Positions 37,736 through 50,848 of a stretch of 64,000 nucleotides of DNA are shown one piece after another (the first letter of the stretch is position 1; each line of letters starts with the position of its first letter). The notes under the pieces were generated by a model. It saw nothing but the letters and a program-made list of their open reading frames with translations. It searched no databases and had not been told where the DNA came from. The translations under genes and the position numbers were made by a program. The stretch comes from Fratercula arctica (Eukaryota; Chordata; Aves; Charadriiformes; Alcidae): positions 129,976,889 to 130,040,888 of the forward strand of contig CANTUZ010000002.1 of the NCBI GenBank assembly GCA_947846985.1. The letters run 5' to 3'.

Positions 37736-40700
37736 GCATTATGGTATCAAAATTTAAAAAAAATATATCCTAGTAACAACTGTTATACACATAGGTTATT
37801 GCAGTAGCTGTGTCCTCCATTCATAAAAGTCTGATCCAAATTTCAGACGTATCCTGATGGACGGTGGTACCCTTGTGGCATGAAGGCTGGCAAGGAGATT
37901 GGCATCCTGTCAAAGTGAGAGTGCTTGAGGGTGAAATGAGGAACAAACAAGAGGTCCACTAACCCAGTGAAATGCATCTGATCAGCTGTGCGAGATCTCT
38001 TTATCTTGTAACTCCTTCTCGTTTCCCCTCCCCTGCAAGGTCAGGCACTCGGAGGAGCAATTTATAAACTCACAGCTCATATTCTGGTTGCAGTTCCAGA
38101 ACTGACACAAAATTAAATCAGTCTTGAGTGCAGTAGGATACAAAAATTACCTTCCCAGTCTACTGAGTCCTTCAAGACTTCCAATAAATCTCCCAGTGGC
38201 AGCATTCCAGTGCCGGTTGCCTATCTTCCTTGCCTTACAAAAAGACCTTGAAATGGAAACAGAAGGGTTTTCTTTGAAGTCATATTTCATAGCACAAAAA
38301 GACATGCACAGAAGCAGCTGACTTAAGTGGTTTCCCCCTCTTGTTCAAAGTATTTTCTGAAAAGTTTCAAATGTGACTTTTTACTTAATCCCCAGAACTC
38401 CTAATTGCTGGGGGCACACCACGTGTGAAAGCAGGAGCTGGTGTCAACAAAGGCTCCTTTTAAAAAAAGATAAAGGCAAAACCCTTTAAAAATATGCTGG
38501 CTAGCAGAAACATTGTTAGGCTTCATCTAATTGCATTCCTCCCCTGAAAATTATAGCACTCCTCCCTAAAAAATATTAAACTTAAGCAAATACATTCACT
38601 TCAGCTTAGAATTGGCACTGACTGCAGGTGAAATACATCCCTGCATAATTATTAAATTGAGCAAGCCATAATTATCTCTAGTAAGATTCCCTGGGCTTCA
38701 GTAGAGATATCCTTAAGCTGAAGTCTTCTCCCTTAGAGCAACCCTTCCACTTACACTTCGTGGAGCAGCAGGGACAGGTCTTGAGGCTGGCCGGGGTCGG
38801 TCCAGAGCCCGTTCCAGAGCCCGTTTCAGTGGTGCGTGGCCTGGTGTGGACTCCCTGTCCTGTCACTGACCTGCAATCGCCTGGGGAAGAAAAGGCTCAG
38901 CATGGTGGCTTATTCCTCTTTCCCAAGAGCTCGAGGAACTGGGGGACTGGCAGGTCCACAGCCCTCATGGTTCCCAAATTGAGGGGCCAGGAGATGTCTC
39001 CCACAGCGACCGCTGCCTGGGGACAATGCTAGCTGGGCGAGGGAGCAGCTCCCAGGAGGAGCAGAGGTGCCCTTCTCTGCTGCCCCAGCAAAGAGAGGGC
39101 AGCTGCCCTTGCCTGGGCGACCACGGGGATGGAGAACCTTCTCAGAGCCTCCATGGAGGTCACCCCATCATTTCATAAAGGGCTGCTGTGGTTTTATTTG
39201 GTGTCAGGCTCTCTGTTGCTCAAACCAGCTTAAATACTGCACAGTGGACACAGGCACCAGCCCTGGCACCTACCAAGCTTTGGATACGATGCTGATCCAG
39301 GCTTTGCCTGGGGACCACCTCTATATTAGGTACAGAGCCCCCTGAACCTGTCTGTCTGTGTGCAAGTGGGCTCCGAGAGGAACTCCCATGTGAGCGAGCA
39401 GTGAAGACTTCATTTTGGTTTAGGCTGCCTAAAGTGTTATTGGAAAATTTTGTAAGGCAGCTCAAGTGAGTGAAAATGATTTGCTTAGGATGAATGTAAC
39501 CACCAGTGCATTACTTCACATAATCTAAACAGAGTTTCAGGCACACTTCATCTATCATTCCCTGAAAGAGAGAAGCTGAGTTAATGCTCTCTGACAAATA
39601 TTATGTTTCTCAGGCAGCCCTGGTGCTGTCTTCCACGTTTCCTGACCCACTTTGATTAGATATATAAACAGCACGAGTAAAACACAGGTCGGGTTTTGCT
39701 TTTGGAAACGCAAGATAAGGATACCATAAAGGCTCATCAACACCCCAGCGCTCTCTGTGCGAGACACTGAGCAGTCGGGAGATCGGAGATTCCTTCTCAG
39801 TGCTGTAAGATGAGTCACTCGGCTAATAACCATGATTTATAACAGCGTTTTAATAGCTCTCCGGGCTCTCTGACGAAGGCAGGAGAGGGCAGGGTGTCAC
39901 ACCTCGGGACGGGTGCCTTCAGGGCAGGGGGAGAGCAGGGCCGAGGTCCATTATCAGTGAGCACCACTCAGGGGAGGCCATGGGAGCCCCGGAGGGAAGG
40001 GAAGAAGGCAGGTGAGGGAGAGCCACCCACCGATGGGCACCTGACAGCGGATTTGCTAACGCTGGCGCTCTCCTCTGCATCTAACATTGATGTCAGGGAC
40101 AGGGCTTGGAGCTGGTAACGAGGACAGAAAGCTCCATCTCCTCCTCCGTGTTGCCTTTGCTACGAAAAGGTGTGTGAGCAGCGAGCCTCTCGGCGCTACA
40201 GCCTCTGGAGCGGGTGAGCGAGTGGGTTAAATTTGCCTGAAAAACATCCAAAGCCTTGAGTGTACTTATTAATTAGCTCTAAGTGGGCCCGTAGCCACAT
40301 CTCTGGGCATATGTACAAAAAAGTAATCAGAAGAAAATTGGAACACTTCTTTCCATACACGAAAACCTCCCACATCCATCAAACTACGATTCCCCTAAAG
40401 TCGGTCCTCACTGCTTGCTTTCCCAGAAAGGAGCATTACAGAGTGACTTGGAAGTCAGCAAACAATGTACAAGACGCACATCTTCACTGTATTACTAATC
40501 CAAAGGGCTCAGCGGTTAACCGAGAGCTGGCAGGAAGAACAAAACAGAGTTTTCTCTATCTGGTTTCCCTGATACAATCACGCTAAAACATTGGCTGGAG
40601 GAATAAAGGCTTAAGCCGGTGCTCCAGAGGTCTGGGCTTGTGCCCTATCTTTGGATCTTCACTCATTTTTTTGAGAAGAAGAGCACAAACTCAGCGACTC

Positions 40701-42344
40701 CCCCTTCCCCAGGCCGGCCAGAGAGGCGAGAGCAGCTCTGCCCCACGCACCTGAACGGTGACGTTTGGGTTTTGAGCTCCAGGGGTCCGAGACTCAGCCA
40801 CCTGCACTGATGGACAATGTGGGAGCACCCAGAGAAGACTGCAGCTAGAGCTGACTTGGCACGATATCCCTCCCTCCCTATGACACATCGTGGGTTCTAA
40901 AAATACATTTCGTAGGCCAGGTCACGACAACAAATTCAAAAACTCAACGCAAAATAAACCCCACGAAGCTGATGGCTGAAAACTTTAAAACTAAAACCAT
41001 GGTATATTTAATACTGATACCTAATTCTAATCATTATGATATATTTTTCAGTACTTATCTTCTCTTTTTAAAAAGAAAAAAAAAACAATAAAATTTCAAG
41101 ATGAAAATCAATTAAACCTAACAGTTAACCCCTTCTGACTTCAAACAAATAAAAACATGTTTTCACAATGTATCAATTTGTTTGAAATGCCGGTTTTCTT
41201 GTCAGTGATTTATATTTTGATGAGTCGGTGTTCTCAGATGAAAAAATTCTTTCTGTAAAAAAATATTTTAAAAGAATTCTGTGAGCATGTGCTGATGTTT
41301 TCTTGCTCGTACCAAGCAGTTAAACGCCGTGGCCTCATGAAAATGCCATGAAGTAGTGCCTACAAAGCACTCTCATCTTCCTGGTGCTATAGAAATGGGA
41401 AGCTGTAATTTTTTTAAGCATGATTTACAGAAGAATGGTGATTGCTGTCTAAAAACCTCTTTCAGGCTGTTAAATTGAAACCTAATATAATTAAGCATAC
41501 AATATATGTATCCTGATTAATCGAAACCCGGATTTTTATTTTTTGCACTAGGAAGACTCTATTCCTACTGCCTTCTCTAGCAGATATCCAATTGACACTT
41601 CTACCACCTCTACCATCATCTACCATCTCTAGCAGATATGCAATTTACATTTCTTACTATCGAGATGGGGAGAAGAGCATCCCACGGTCAGTGGTATTGT
41701 CTTACATGGATTGTAGTAGGGACATCTTTTATTATATTTGGTGAAATCCTTATATAAAAAGAGCAAACTTTTCTTTTTTGTTTAATGGGAAGAGGAGAAA
41801 AATAGTAAACAAAAAGATTGTCACTGCTAGGAAATAAAAAATAGCCATGGCTGGGAGCCACAGCAACAGGGACATATTCAAGGTGGTTTTAACTGCCCCT
41901 GGAGATTGACACACCAAAACAATCTGTGTTGGGGAGCTGCGCATGGATAGCCTAGGTTTCACCCAGTCAGGCACCACCTCAGGGGCCAAAATCTGTGGTT
42001 AGGATAAATTTACAAAAGAGAGAAATTTATTAAGGGTCAGATTCTACAGTTAGTGAAGACCCTACAGCGCGTTAGGGGCTGGTGCAGCAGTGGTGGGAGG
42101 AGGGCTGGCAGTCCAGCCAACGCTCTGGTAGAGTAACTCATCCTGCACGATGAGCTGAGTCCTTACCCTGCCCTGCTGCGCCCACGGGAAGGGGAAATTG
42201 TCTTCCCTGGAGCCTGCTTGAACCTCCTGTGGGTGAACATCAACATCCGAAGCTCCCTGTGAGCACAGTGAGGAGCCTCTCTGTTGGGTGTCACTGCTCC
42301 GTGCAGGGACGGGGACCTTTTAGCAGCCTGGAGCCTTGGCCAGG
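37736..42344. other. Intergenic DNA, including two GC-richer patches
   Basis: No recognisable coding segment. Roughly 38750-39150 and 39850-40230 are clearly richer in G and C than their surroundings, but they lack dense CpG and lack an open frame with a known domain. The first patch contains a short direct duplication of 'ccagagcccgtt' near 38811-38834. From about 40910 to 41340 the sequence turns AT-rich and repeat-free. A 52-bp-spaced duplication lies at 41574-41654. Confidence 0.6.
41574..41654. repeat. Direct repeat of a 29-bp unit with CTACCA spacer repeats
   Basis: Copy 1 (41574-41602) and copy 2 (41626-41654) share TCTCTAGCAGATAT(C/G)CAATT followed by (G/T)ACA(C/T)TTCT. The spacer is made of CTACCA/CTACCATCAT short repeats, suggesting replication slippage. 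Confidence 0.85.
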
Positions 42345-42897
42345 GTCAGCCACTCTGGTGAGACCCCACCTGGAGTATTGCATCCAGCTCTGGAGTCCTC
42401 AGCACAAGAAGGACATGCACCTGTTGGAGCGGGTCCATAGGAGGGCCACGAAGATGATCTGAGGGCTGGAGCACCTCTCCTGTGAAGACAGGCTGAGAGA
42501 GTTGGGGCTGTTCAGCCTGGAGAAGAGAAGGCTCTGGGAAGACCTTATAGCAGCCTTCCAGTACCTGAAGGGGGCCTACAGGAGAGATGGGGAGGGACTC
42601 TTTATCAGGGAGTGTAGCGATAGGATGAGGGGCAACGGTTTCAAACTGAAAGAGGGTAGGTTTAGATTGGATATTAGGAAGACATTCTTTCCTGTGAGGG
42701 TGGTGAGACACTGGAACAGGTTGCCCAGGGAGGTTGTGGCTGCCCCCATCCTTGGAAGTGTTCGAGGCCAGGCTGGATGGGGTTTTGAGCAGCCTGATCT
42801 AGTGGGAGGTGTCCCTGCCCGTGGCGGGGGGGTTGGAACTAGATGGTCTTTAAGGTCCCTTCCAACCCAAACCATTCTATGATTCTGTGATTCTATG
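42345..42897 (+). mobile_element. CR1 LINE, 5'-truncated, sense
   Basis: Sense CR1 of about 550 bp with the 3' quarter of the reverse-transcriptase ORF. It has the ACTGGTGAGACCCCACCTGG-like start, the 'ttggagcgggtcca' block, and a long frame (about 42502-42882) carrying the [24 protein letters not shown] and [11 protein letters not shown] motifs. It ends with 'aaggtcccttccaaccc' and ATTCTATG/ATTCTGTG octamers. The reading frame is broken by an in-frame TGA at about 42460-42462, so the copy is dead. It is among the least diverged copies in the window. Confidence 0.96.
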
Positions 42898-44674
42898 AAA
42901 ATAGCAGAGAAAGAAATTAAGGCTGCACTGACAGCTGAATTAAATTGGGAGTTATGAAGACTGGTCTGCTGTTTTCTGTCCTTCTTTCCTTCTCGATCAG
43001 GACTTGCTTTCCTTTAGTCTACTCATGATATTGACTATGCCGGAATCCTCTTCAAGTTGCTGCCGACATCGAGCCACACCTGGAAGCTGACTTCAAGCTC
43101 TCTGAAGGAAAAATGGATCTTTCCTTTGTTTTCAGTGATCTATGGGACTTGCTGTCATGGTCGTGATAATGCTGTCGCTTCTATGCAGTTATTAATTAGC
43201 CTAACAGCAAAATATGAGGGGCAGATGAAGAGTCACCAGCAGGTTTGAGGGCAGCCACACTGTCCCTCCGCTCCCATGGATGTGAGCTGTGCTACAAATG
43301 CTGACAAGTGCCAACACGCAACATTACAGAAAGGGCATCCACAAGGCTCTGCAACGCTGAAAAACTCTCAGAAAGCATCATATGGCTTTGATTTGGGAAA
43401 GACCATATGTGCTACAGTATTTGTGCCACCTGCTACGTGTTTCTTGCCAATCACTGCTTTGCTTTGCTTCGCTGCTTCTGGTGTAGGTGATCTTGAAAAA
43501 TCTTCCTATTCTGATAACAATACCGATATTTGATAACAATGCATATTCTTCTCCTTATAAGCATCCCGAAGGAGTATTGCAAGAAGAGCACAGGCCACTG
43601 AGCCAGCCGAGGCCAAACAGTCAGTAAAACTTCAGTTTCTGCAGCAGAAGTTTCCCAGTGGATTAGTGCAACTGCCTGGGCCAACACCGCTTTTGGAGGT
43701 TATTTTTATCCCAGAATATATAACTCGTGGTACAGCACCTGTTGGTTTGTTTTCCTGGCTGCTGCTCCAGCAGTGCACCCCACGAGCAGAGCTGGGGAAG
43801 TCTGGGGTCCCCTCTGCACCACCCGTTGTGCTTCTCAGCCCCATATCTTCTTCTGGCGCTGCTCACGCTGGACGACCTGCTCACTGCTGCTGCACACCAG
43901 GGAAGTGCTCAGGGGGAGCAGCAATGCCCGGGTGCCACTGCAGGTATTTGTCCCTGGGAACAGCTTGTGCTGTGTCACTGCCCACAAAAGCTCAGCAAAT
44001 CTCCCAGCTGTCCCTTAAGGGAGCCCAACCAATTTAAATTATGGTTAGCAGGGTGTCAACATAAGATGGATGCCACTAATGACAACACTAACGCTGCTGC
44101 AACCCGGATCCCTTTATTTTGCCTCCCCGGGAAAATGATCTTGCTGATAGAAACCAAGAAACAAGTGCTGTGCTAGCACGGAGGTCCTGGCAGCAAAGAG
44201 AAACTTGCTGTATTTTGAACAGCAAGGGACCGTCTACTCTACTCATGTAGACCATATAATCCACTCGTGCTTCGAGAGAAGTACAGGTTTGCTGCTCCTT
44301 CATCTAAGAATGTGCTCGGTGAGGGAATTTGTATCACAGGGCAAAATGTTGCTGGCAGTTCTCCTCGGGCTGGCATTCAGATATCCCACACAGGCTCTGA
44401 AAACTGGCATAATTTGCTGGAAGTTTTCCGTTAATCTTTCAGGCATTTCCAAAGTTTTATCAGGCTGGGAATGCCATACCTGAACTAAGGTGCAATCACC
44501 TGCCTGTGTCCCCAGGCAGGGATCGGGATTGCAACTAGGCACTTCAAGCATTTTCTAAGCTCCTAGGTGATGTGAAGGGTGAACGTGGCAGGGAAGTAGG
44601 GAGGACTCACTGCAAATAACCCCTAAGTAACCCAGAAATAGAGTATTTGAAATAAACTACCCTAAGGCTATCTC
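42898..44674. other. Intergenic DNA between two CR1 copies
   Basis: Overlapping plus-strand open frames of 123 and 149 codons (43666-44037, 43727-44176) lie in moderately GC-rich DNA. They occur in different frames, lack any recognisable domain, and have no splice or promoter context, so they are not called as genes. A 43-nt interrupted hairpin sits at 44491-44533. Confidence 0.6.
44491..44533. repeat. Interrupted inverted repeat (43-nt hairpin)
   Basis: The outer arms TGCAATC (44491-44497) and GATTGCA (44527-44533) enclose inner arms CCTGCCTG (44499-44506) and CAGGCAGG (44513-44520), with a 6-nt loop TGTCCC and an asymmetric internal bulge. It is too short for a typical microRNA precursor. 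Confidence 0.7.
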
Positions 44675-45382
44675 ATTCCATTTGGGGAAGAGTGGCTGGA
44701 AAGCTGCCTGGCAGAAAAGGACTTGGGGGTGTTCGTCGACAGCTGGCTGAATATGAGCCATCAGTGTGCCCAGGTGGACAAGGCCAGCAGCATCCCAGCC
44801 TGTATCAGGAATAGTGTGGTGAGCAGGACTAAGGAAGTGATCGGTACTGGTGAGGCCATACCTGGAATACTGTGTTCAGTTTTGGGCCCCTTGCTACAGG
44901 AAAGACATTGAGGTGCTGGAGCGTGTCCAGAGAAGGACAACAAAGCTGGTGAGGGGTCTGGAGCACAAGTCTTATGAGAAGCGGCTGAGGGAATTGGGGT
45001 TGTTCAGCCTGGAGAAATGGAGGCTGAGGGGAGACCTTATCGCTCTCTACAGCTACCTGAAAGGAGGTTGTAGCGAGGTGGGGGTCGGTCTCTTCTCCCA
45101 AGTGACAAGTGAGAGGACAAAAGGGAATGGCCTCAAGTTGCGCCAGGGAAGGTTTAGATTGGATATTAGGAAAAAATTCATCACAGTAAGGGTTGTCAAA
45201 CATTGGAACAGGCTGCCCAGGGAAGTGGTTGAGTCACCATCCCTGGAGGTATTTAAAAGATGGGTAGATGTGGTGCTGAGGGACATGGTTTAGTGGTTTT
45301 TGTCAGTGTTAGTTAATGGTTGGACTCGATGATCTTGAAGTTCCCTTCCAACCTAGACAATGCTATGATCCTATGATCCTAC
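44675..45382 (+). mobile_element. CR1 LINE of a second subfamily, sense, about 700 bp
   Basis: The longest CR1 in the window. It begins near 'tttggggaagagtggctgga' and carries the 'ggacttgggggtgttcgtcgacagctgg' landmark of the RT C-terminal half. It then has a 147-codon frame (44850-45293) with [21 protein letters not shown], [22 protein letters not shown] and [19 protein letters not shown] motifs. A deletion and frameshift around 44835-44850 separates this from the upstream frame (44723-44911). The tail differs from the other copies ('ttcccttccaacctagacaa', then ATGATCCT units), indicating a different CR1 subfamily. Confidence 0.96.
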
Positions 45383-48300
45383 AAGTAAAACAGCAGAGCA
45401 ATATATCCCACTCTGTGGGGTTGCAGGTGAACCGCTGGACCTGGGGAGCATGGGACAGGGCTCGGAGCAAGTTGCTGGGCTGGGTCAGGTCTCGAGGCCA
45501 TTGCAGCGGTGTGGCATTCAGTGCGACTGGGCAAGAATTACCACCCACAGGTGAGATTCCTGAAGGAACGATCACCTGAGAGAAAGTGAGATCTCATGGA
45601 AATCAACAGTGGATTTGTCACTGGGGCCAAGATAACCAGGAGTATTCACTCCCCCTTTTTATCTGCTGTCATCTAATGCAGCACTGTCCAAATGCATACA
45701 TTAGGGCAGATAGGAGTTGGGATGACACAAAAGTATTTTGGGTGCTGAATCTAAGAATGACCAACCCTGCTTTAATTTTGCTTTAATCTCACTGAAACAT
45801 TTTGCCTTTCATGACCCTATTTAGATACACTATAAAATAAACCAATTATCCAAGCTTAAGTGATGTTTATTTTTGTTTTCTTCAGCCCCTCTTATTTCCC
45901 TCTAGCTAGACATTTAAACTATTTCTAAAGCCTACTAGGAAAGAAATGCACCAGCCTAGAAATATATTATTACTTGATTTCATAATTCAAGAGTAAACTC
46001 TTTAGCAATCATTTGGTCTTTATTTAAAGGCTATTTTGTAAAGCAGGATTGTAGGCATTAAAAACCCCAGACTTTTAAATCAGAAAATATGCATCTTGGA
46101 GCTAGGATTCTTCTGTTTATCTCTAGAGTCATTAATACATGTTTTATGAGTTCCTCAGGAATAATTTGTGCATTGTTGTATTTATTCAGATAAGTGGATG
46201 ATGCTTTTATGACTTTGCTGGAAAACAAACAAAGCTCCCTGGTGACTCACAGTCCTTGCTGTGGACTATTGGCTCCATCCTTAGTTCCCCTGGCATCCCT
46301 TGCCTTTTTTTTCACCAGTCAAACTTAAGAAGCCTTACAGCATTGAAAACTTTGCTGTCCCAAACCCAAACACCACAGGTGCCCTCTAAGCTACCTTCTC
46401 TGTAGCACCTTTCACATTGTGTCTCCTCCTTTTAAGTTCTCCCATAATTTCCTACAGATCCAGGTTGGTCAGGTATTCTTTATATTTGCACCTCCTTCTC
46501 CTCATCTTGCACTCACTACTCCACACCGATCTTCCCCAGCCTCTTTGTCTGTAGATTATACAGATAAGAAAATAGTTATTTTAATAGTGAATGTTCACTT
46601 GCTCAAGCTCTCTGGAGAAACCCAATTGTGCACCTCAGGGGAAGCCTCAGCTATGCCCTGGCCAGGAAGGAGTATTCAGGGGTGGCACAGAGTGTGCCTG
46701 ACCTCTCCCTGTGGTGGCATCCATCATACGACTGATCTGAAGCAGACATCATAGATCCACTTCAGCTGCTGTGAAGGCAGATGGGAAAGTGACAATTGAC
46801 TTTGGTATAAGGAAGGAAGAGACAGAGAGAACCACCAGGTCACGGGAGGCTTCCCAACTTCAGGCCACAGCTGATGCTGTGGCTTGGGGGCAGCAGAGCT
46901 GTATTCCGGCAGTCACCTTCACTTTCTAAGACCCTTTTACAGTTTTTAGCAACGCATATTTCCGCCTTACCTTCCTGTAACAAGTTTTTGTGGGAAACAC
47001 GTTCTTTTACTTCTCCAGTGTTGTTCTGTGCTTGTATCAGCCTGACTTTTGGATCACTCTCAGCCCTTCTACGAGACCCCAACTCACTGGTGGGCAGGAG
47101 GCTTCTCATTGGGGTCATCTGTCTCTCTTCCATCTGATGTAATCGTAGCCTGTATTTTTACACCCCTCCATACTTATTTGCTTATGTTACAAAATAACAG
47201 AGACCTTTTCAAAGCAAAATATCATTTATTTGATTCGATGAAGGAGTGAAGAGAGTAGTGAAACTTTTTGTCTAGTTTTATGTATTAATGAAGAAACATG
47301 AAATAACTGAGGTTTTTTACATGCTCAGAAAGTCTTACTGTAACTAGCAAGGGAACAAATTGTAATGAAATGAAATCAGTCCAGCTCTATTAATTATCGA
47401 AGTTTGTTGGGTTGAAGTTAAAGGCTGAAGTAATGCCGGACTCTGCAGCTTTTCCTTTGTGTGTGAAACTTGTTCACAAGGCAGTACGCTTTTTTACAGG
47501 ACTATCAGCTAGATTCCCTAGGGGAGAAATAGTCAGTGCCCAAACTTAGACCAGATATGGATTTGAAATGCTAATCTTAGGTCTTCTCAAAACCAAATGA
47601 GGTAAGCACGCTCAGAGCATCCTACAAACTTACTAGAGCGGGCTGAGATTGGAGCTGTTGCCTTTTCTTCCGCTGCATGTTGACGGCAGCCCGGCTCGAA
47701 TCCACCAAGAGAAGGCCTCTCTCCCAGGTGGTCCCTTCGAGCGCCAGCCACCAGCCTGTCCCACATGGCTCAGAGGGGAGGTGTCCCTGTGCCCGCTGAC
47801 TGCCTCTGCCTGGGGTGGGGGGTGGGGGGGCACACCATGAACACGTGTACTGATTGCCACTCCCACAAGTATGATATACCTGCCACCTACTTTTGACATA
47901 TAATATTTGTAACGAAATATTGTATATATGATACATATACTAAACAAAATACATACTTTATGCAATATGTATATATCTGGGTGAAAATAAAGACTATTTC
48001 ATAGTCTGCAGTGTAATGTTACAGTAAGATGGTCAGATATAAATGCATGCATACAGTAACCTACATTTTTGTTTAGGTCGAAGGAGCTGCCTCTGATTTC
48101 TCCAGCCAATGAGGTATTTGCTTTCCGTCTGCATGAAACAGAGAGGCAACTTCTTAAAAGCTGGATGCTTGCGCAACTCTGTCAAGCCAAGGTGTTACCT
48201 CTGCTGAATAGAGCAGTATTGCTCTGAGGACAAATTTGCTAGTATCCATTTTGTCCGAGAGCATTTTAGAAATGCTGATGTCCTGTGGGCAAGGCCAGAC

Positions 48301-50848
48301 AAAGCCACCTCCTGGCCAGACACCAGGCAAAACCACTAGCATAGTCCTTAACTGGACAGTAAACAAAGTGAGGCCTCGCAGTACATAAAACACCTTTGCA
48401 GGCTGTCAAGGCCACAGGCAAACCTCAGTCCATTTCTCTTTCTACACTAAAAGTTAAATTTCATATCAACAATTAGCAACCTTATTACAAGTTCCGGTGC
48501 TGGAGAGCAATGGGTGCGGTTTATTACTGCTCTGTTTTTGGTGAAGGCTGACCGTGATGGTAACAAAACCAGCTTTGGGCCAATAGCAGGATGAAGTAAT
48601 AGAATTCTCCCATTTTATCGTTTTCTTTTCTAAGCGATACACATCCCATGTGTCTTAGTAAATGTAAGAAATTAACCCGTGCTGAAGGATAACAAATGGT
48701 GGTTTCGACTAGAAAAAATACTTCTTCTTTCGTTCCTCTTTACCACACTCCCAGCGAGATCTGCCTTGAACATGCAAACGCAGAATTTATCTTCTAGTTA
48801 TCTATTTTTATAGAAGGAATCGTGTACATCGATTCTACCAGTAACGCCCTGGGTGCTGTGCTTCGTCAGTGGCATAGAGCAGAGGAGAGGCTGACACTTC
48901 CCAGAAGCAAAATCATTTCCTTCCTGCTCCTGTGACTACAGTGGAGCGCTCATATCAAGGGTCTGAAATACTCTGTTCCTGTCATCACCATGGGTATGTG
49001 AGAGCAAGATCCCACTGGACCAAACTGGGGCTCTAGATGGTAGAGAACTCGCTGTTTCCCAGCTTTTATCTAAAATATAATTTATATGTATAAAACCAGT
49101 ACCTGTAGATACCTTGGTCTCAACTGAAAGCACAAATCCAACTCTTCTTCCTCTAACTTTGAATTTCATAATTTTTGATGGCTTGTTGGAATGTTGGTAA
49201 TCCTTGCCTGCTTTCCAGTTTGGGTGCTGGAAGGACTGGCCCAACTGTGTTTGGCATTTTTGTTCTTGTAGCTTCGCAGGGTCCTGGTGGGCACTGAAGG
49301 CAGCTGGAAGCGGTGGCAGATGCAGCAGGAGAAGAGGCTCAACAGGCAGTGCAGGGGCCAGAGCAGCGAGTGCTTCCGAGGGAGTGCTGCCGTAGGGTCA
49401 AAGCCCTGTTTGGAGGCTGGTTGGCGCTAATGCAAACCCGTTTCTTCACATTCTCAAATGCCTGATGCACTTCTTACACAAACTCTTTCAGCTGAGGAAA
49501 GCGCAGCTGTCCCCTGCCTTGAGAATCCCTTCCCCTCATCAAGGTGGAGCCACCATAGTTCAGTTCTTCACGCAGAGGTGTGGACACAACCTTCAAGCTG
49601 AGGCAAACTAAACCCTTTGAAGTACCCATGCTCCTTTCCTCACAACACAGTAACTGTGCCAGTGCTAAAGTTTAACCAGGATTTCTTTCAGCCATTTAAT
49701 GGAACTGTAATTATCCCACAGAATAGGAAAATACGCCAATAAATGTTAAAATTTGAATCCGCAGGAAGTGAGTCAGCTCAAGCGATGAGAAATTACTCTA
49801 AGGTCCATTATGGCCATCTATCACTGCATCGCTTCCACGCTGCCTTGCTGAATCATTCCCGTGGACATTGCCAGCTCCGGGGATTATCACCAGGAGTGAG
49901 TTGGGGAGCATGCTTTCTGGTTTTACAGGTTTAAATGATCTCAGCTCTCCCTTGGTCTCAGATGGCCGAATGCAGATGAAGTTGACATTGCTGTGAGCAC
50001 CACCGTGGTACTCAGGCTGGGCCAGTGGCGTCTTGGGGTTTTCGGTCCTTTTTAGTGTGATCACACCAATGTCACTGTTACTCCCAGTCTCTCTCCCTTC
50101 AGTTTTCTCCAAGTTACTGGCTTGTTTGAACTTTCTGTTTTTCTCAGTCCGCAGTTTCCTGCTGCTGATTGATTTTAGACTGCAGTCACCTCTCTGGATA
50201 AATAAATGTTAACAATACTATTACTCATTTCTGAAATGAGTAGCTTTAAAATTTTGCTCTGCTTTCTAAGCTGTGATTCCCAACCATGAAACAACATAAA
50301 ATCATCACTTGCGTTAATTTCAATCTTGACTTCTAAACCAAGTGCTACCATTGCTGAGATTTCTCCCTGCCGGAGCTACTTGTTAAGCGTCTGAAGCGCC
50401 TTCTCTCATGATTACTGTGACATTGTCTTCTTGCATTTCTATGTGGTGCCAACATCTTTACCGAACTGGTTCAGACATGCTTGAACGGCCTGTGCAGAGA
50501 CCAACCCGTGCACAGGCTCCCATGGAGCTCTCCTCACTTCCCGTGCCAGTGCTGATTTACACCTTGGCACCATCCCGGCATCTTTGTACTGCTCGGAAAA
50601 TGCCGCCTTTAAGCAGTACTCTTACTTCTGGTATCAGAGATTTTCTCATATCCTGTGTCACCCTTTATAGCTACTCGATCATTTCAAAGGGAAGGCTCAA
50701 AAACCTCTCCTACTGTTTGTAACTCCAGGTTTGCGAGGTTTGCTCACTCCTGTGCTTTCTCCATTCATTAGTGACAACATGGGCCTGATTCCTGCCCACA
50801 GCGAGACCCCCTCTATCGGACTGTCAGTGTAAAGATATCTTACAACTG
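45383..50848. other. Intergenic DNA without a recognisable gene
   Basis: No supportable coding segment. Paired minus-strand frames of 104 and 110 codons at 47622-47965 and others up to 111 codons have no domain. A G-rich run at 47812-47830 and AT-rich microsatellite-like DNA at about 47920-47975 are the main simple features. Confidence 0.65.
47812..47830 (+). other. G-run with G-quadruplex potential
   Basis: The plus strand reads GGGGTGGGGGGTGGGGGGG, 17 guanines in 19 bases. The runs are long enough to be partitioned into four G-tracts with single-base loops. It lies in a GC-rich pocket (about 47690-47835) but not beside any gene I can recognise. Confidence 0.7.

Noticed and set aside
43666..44176. 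Overlapping 123- and 149-codon plus-strand frames
   Set aside because: Two frames over the same GC-richer DNA, Cys/Leu/Ser-rich without any motif; open by composition and not by selection as far as can be seen.
47691..47701. GGCTCGAATCC, one base off a tRNA B box
   Set aside because: The flanking bases do not form a T-stem and no cloverleaf, A box or acceptor stem could be built around it.
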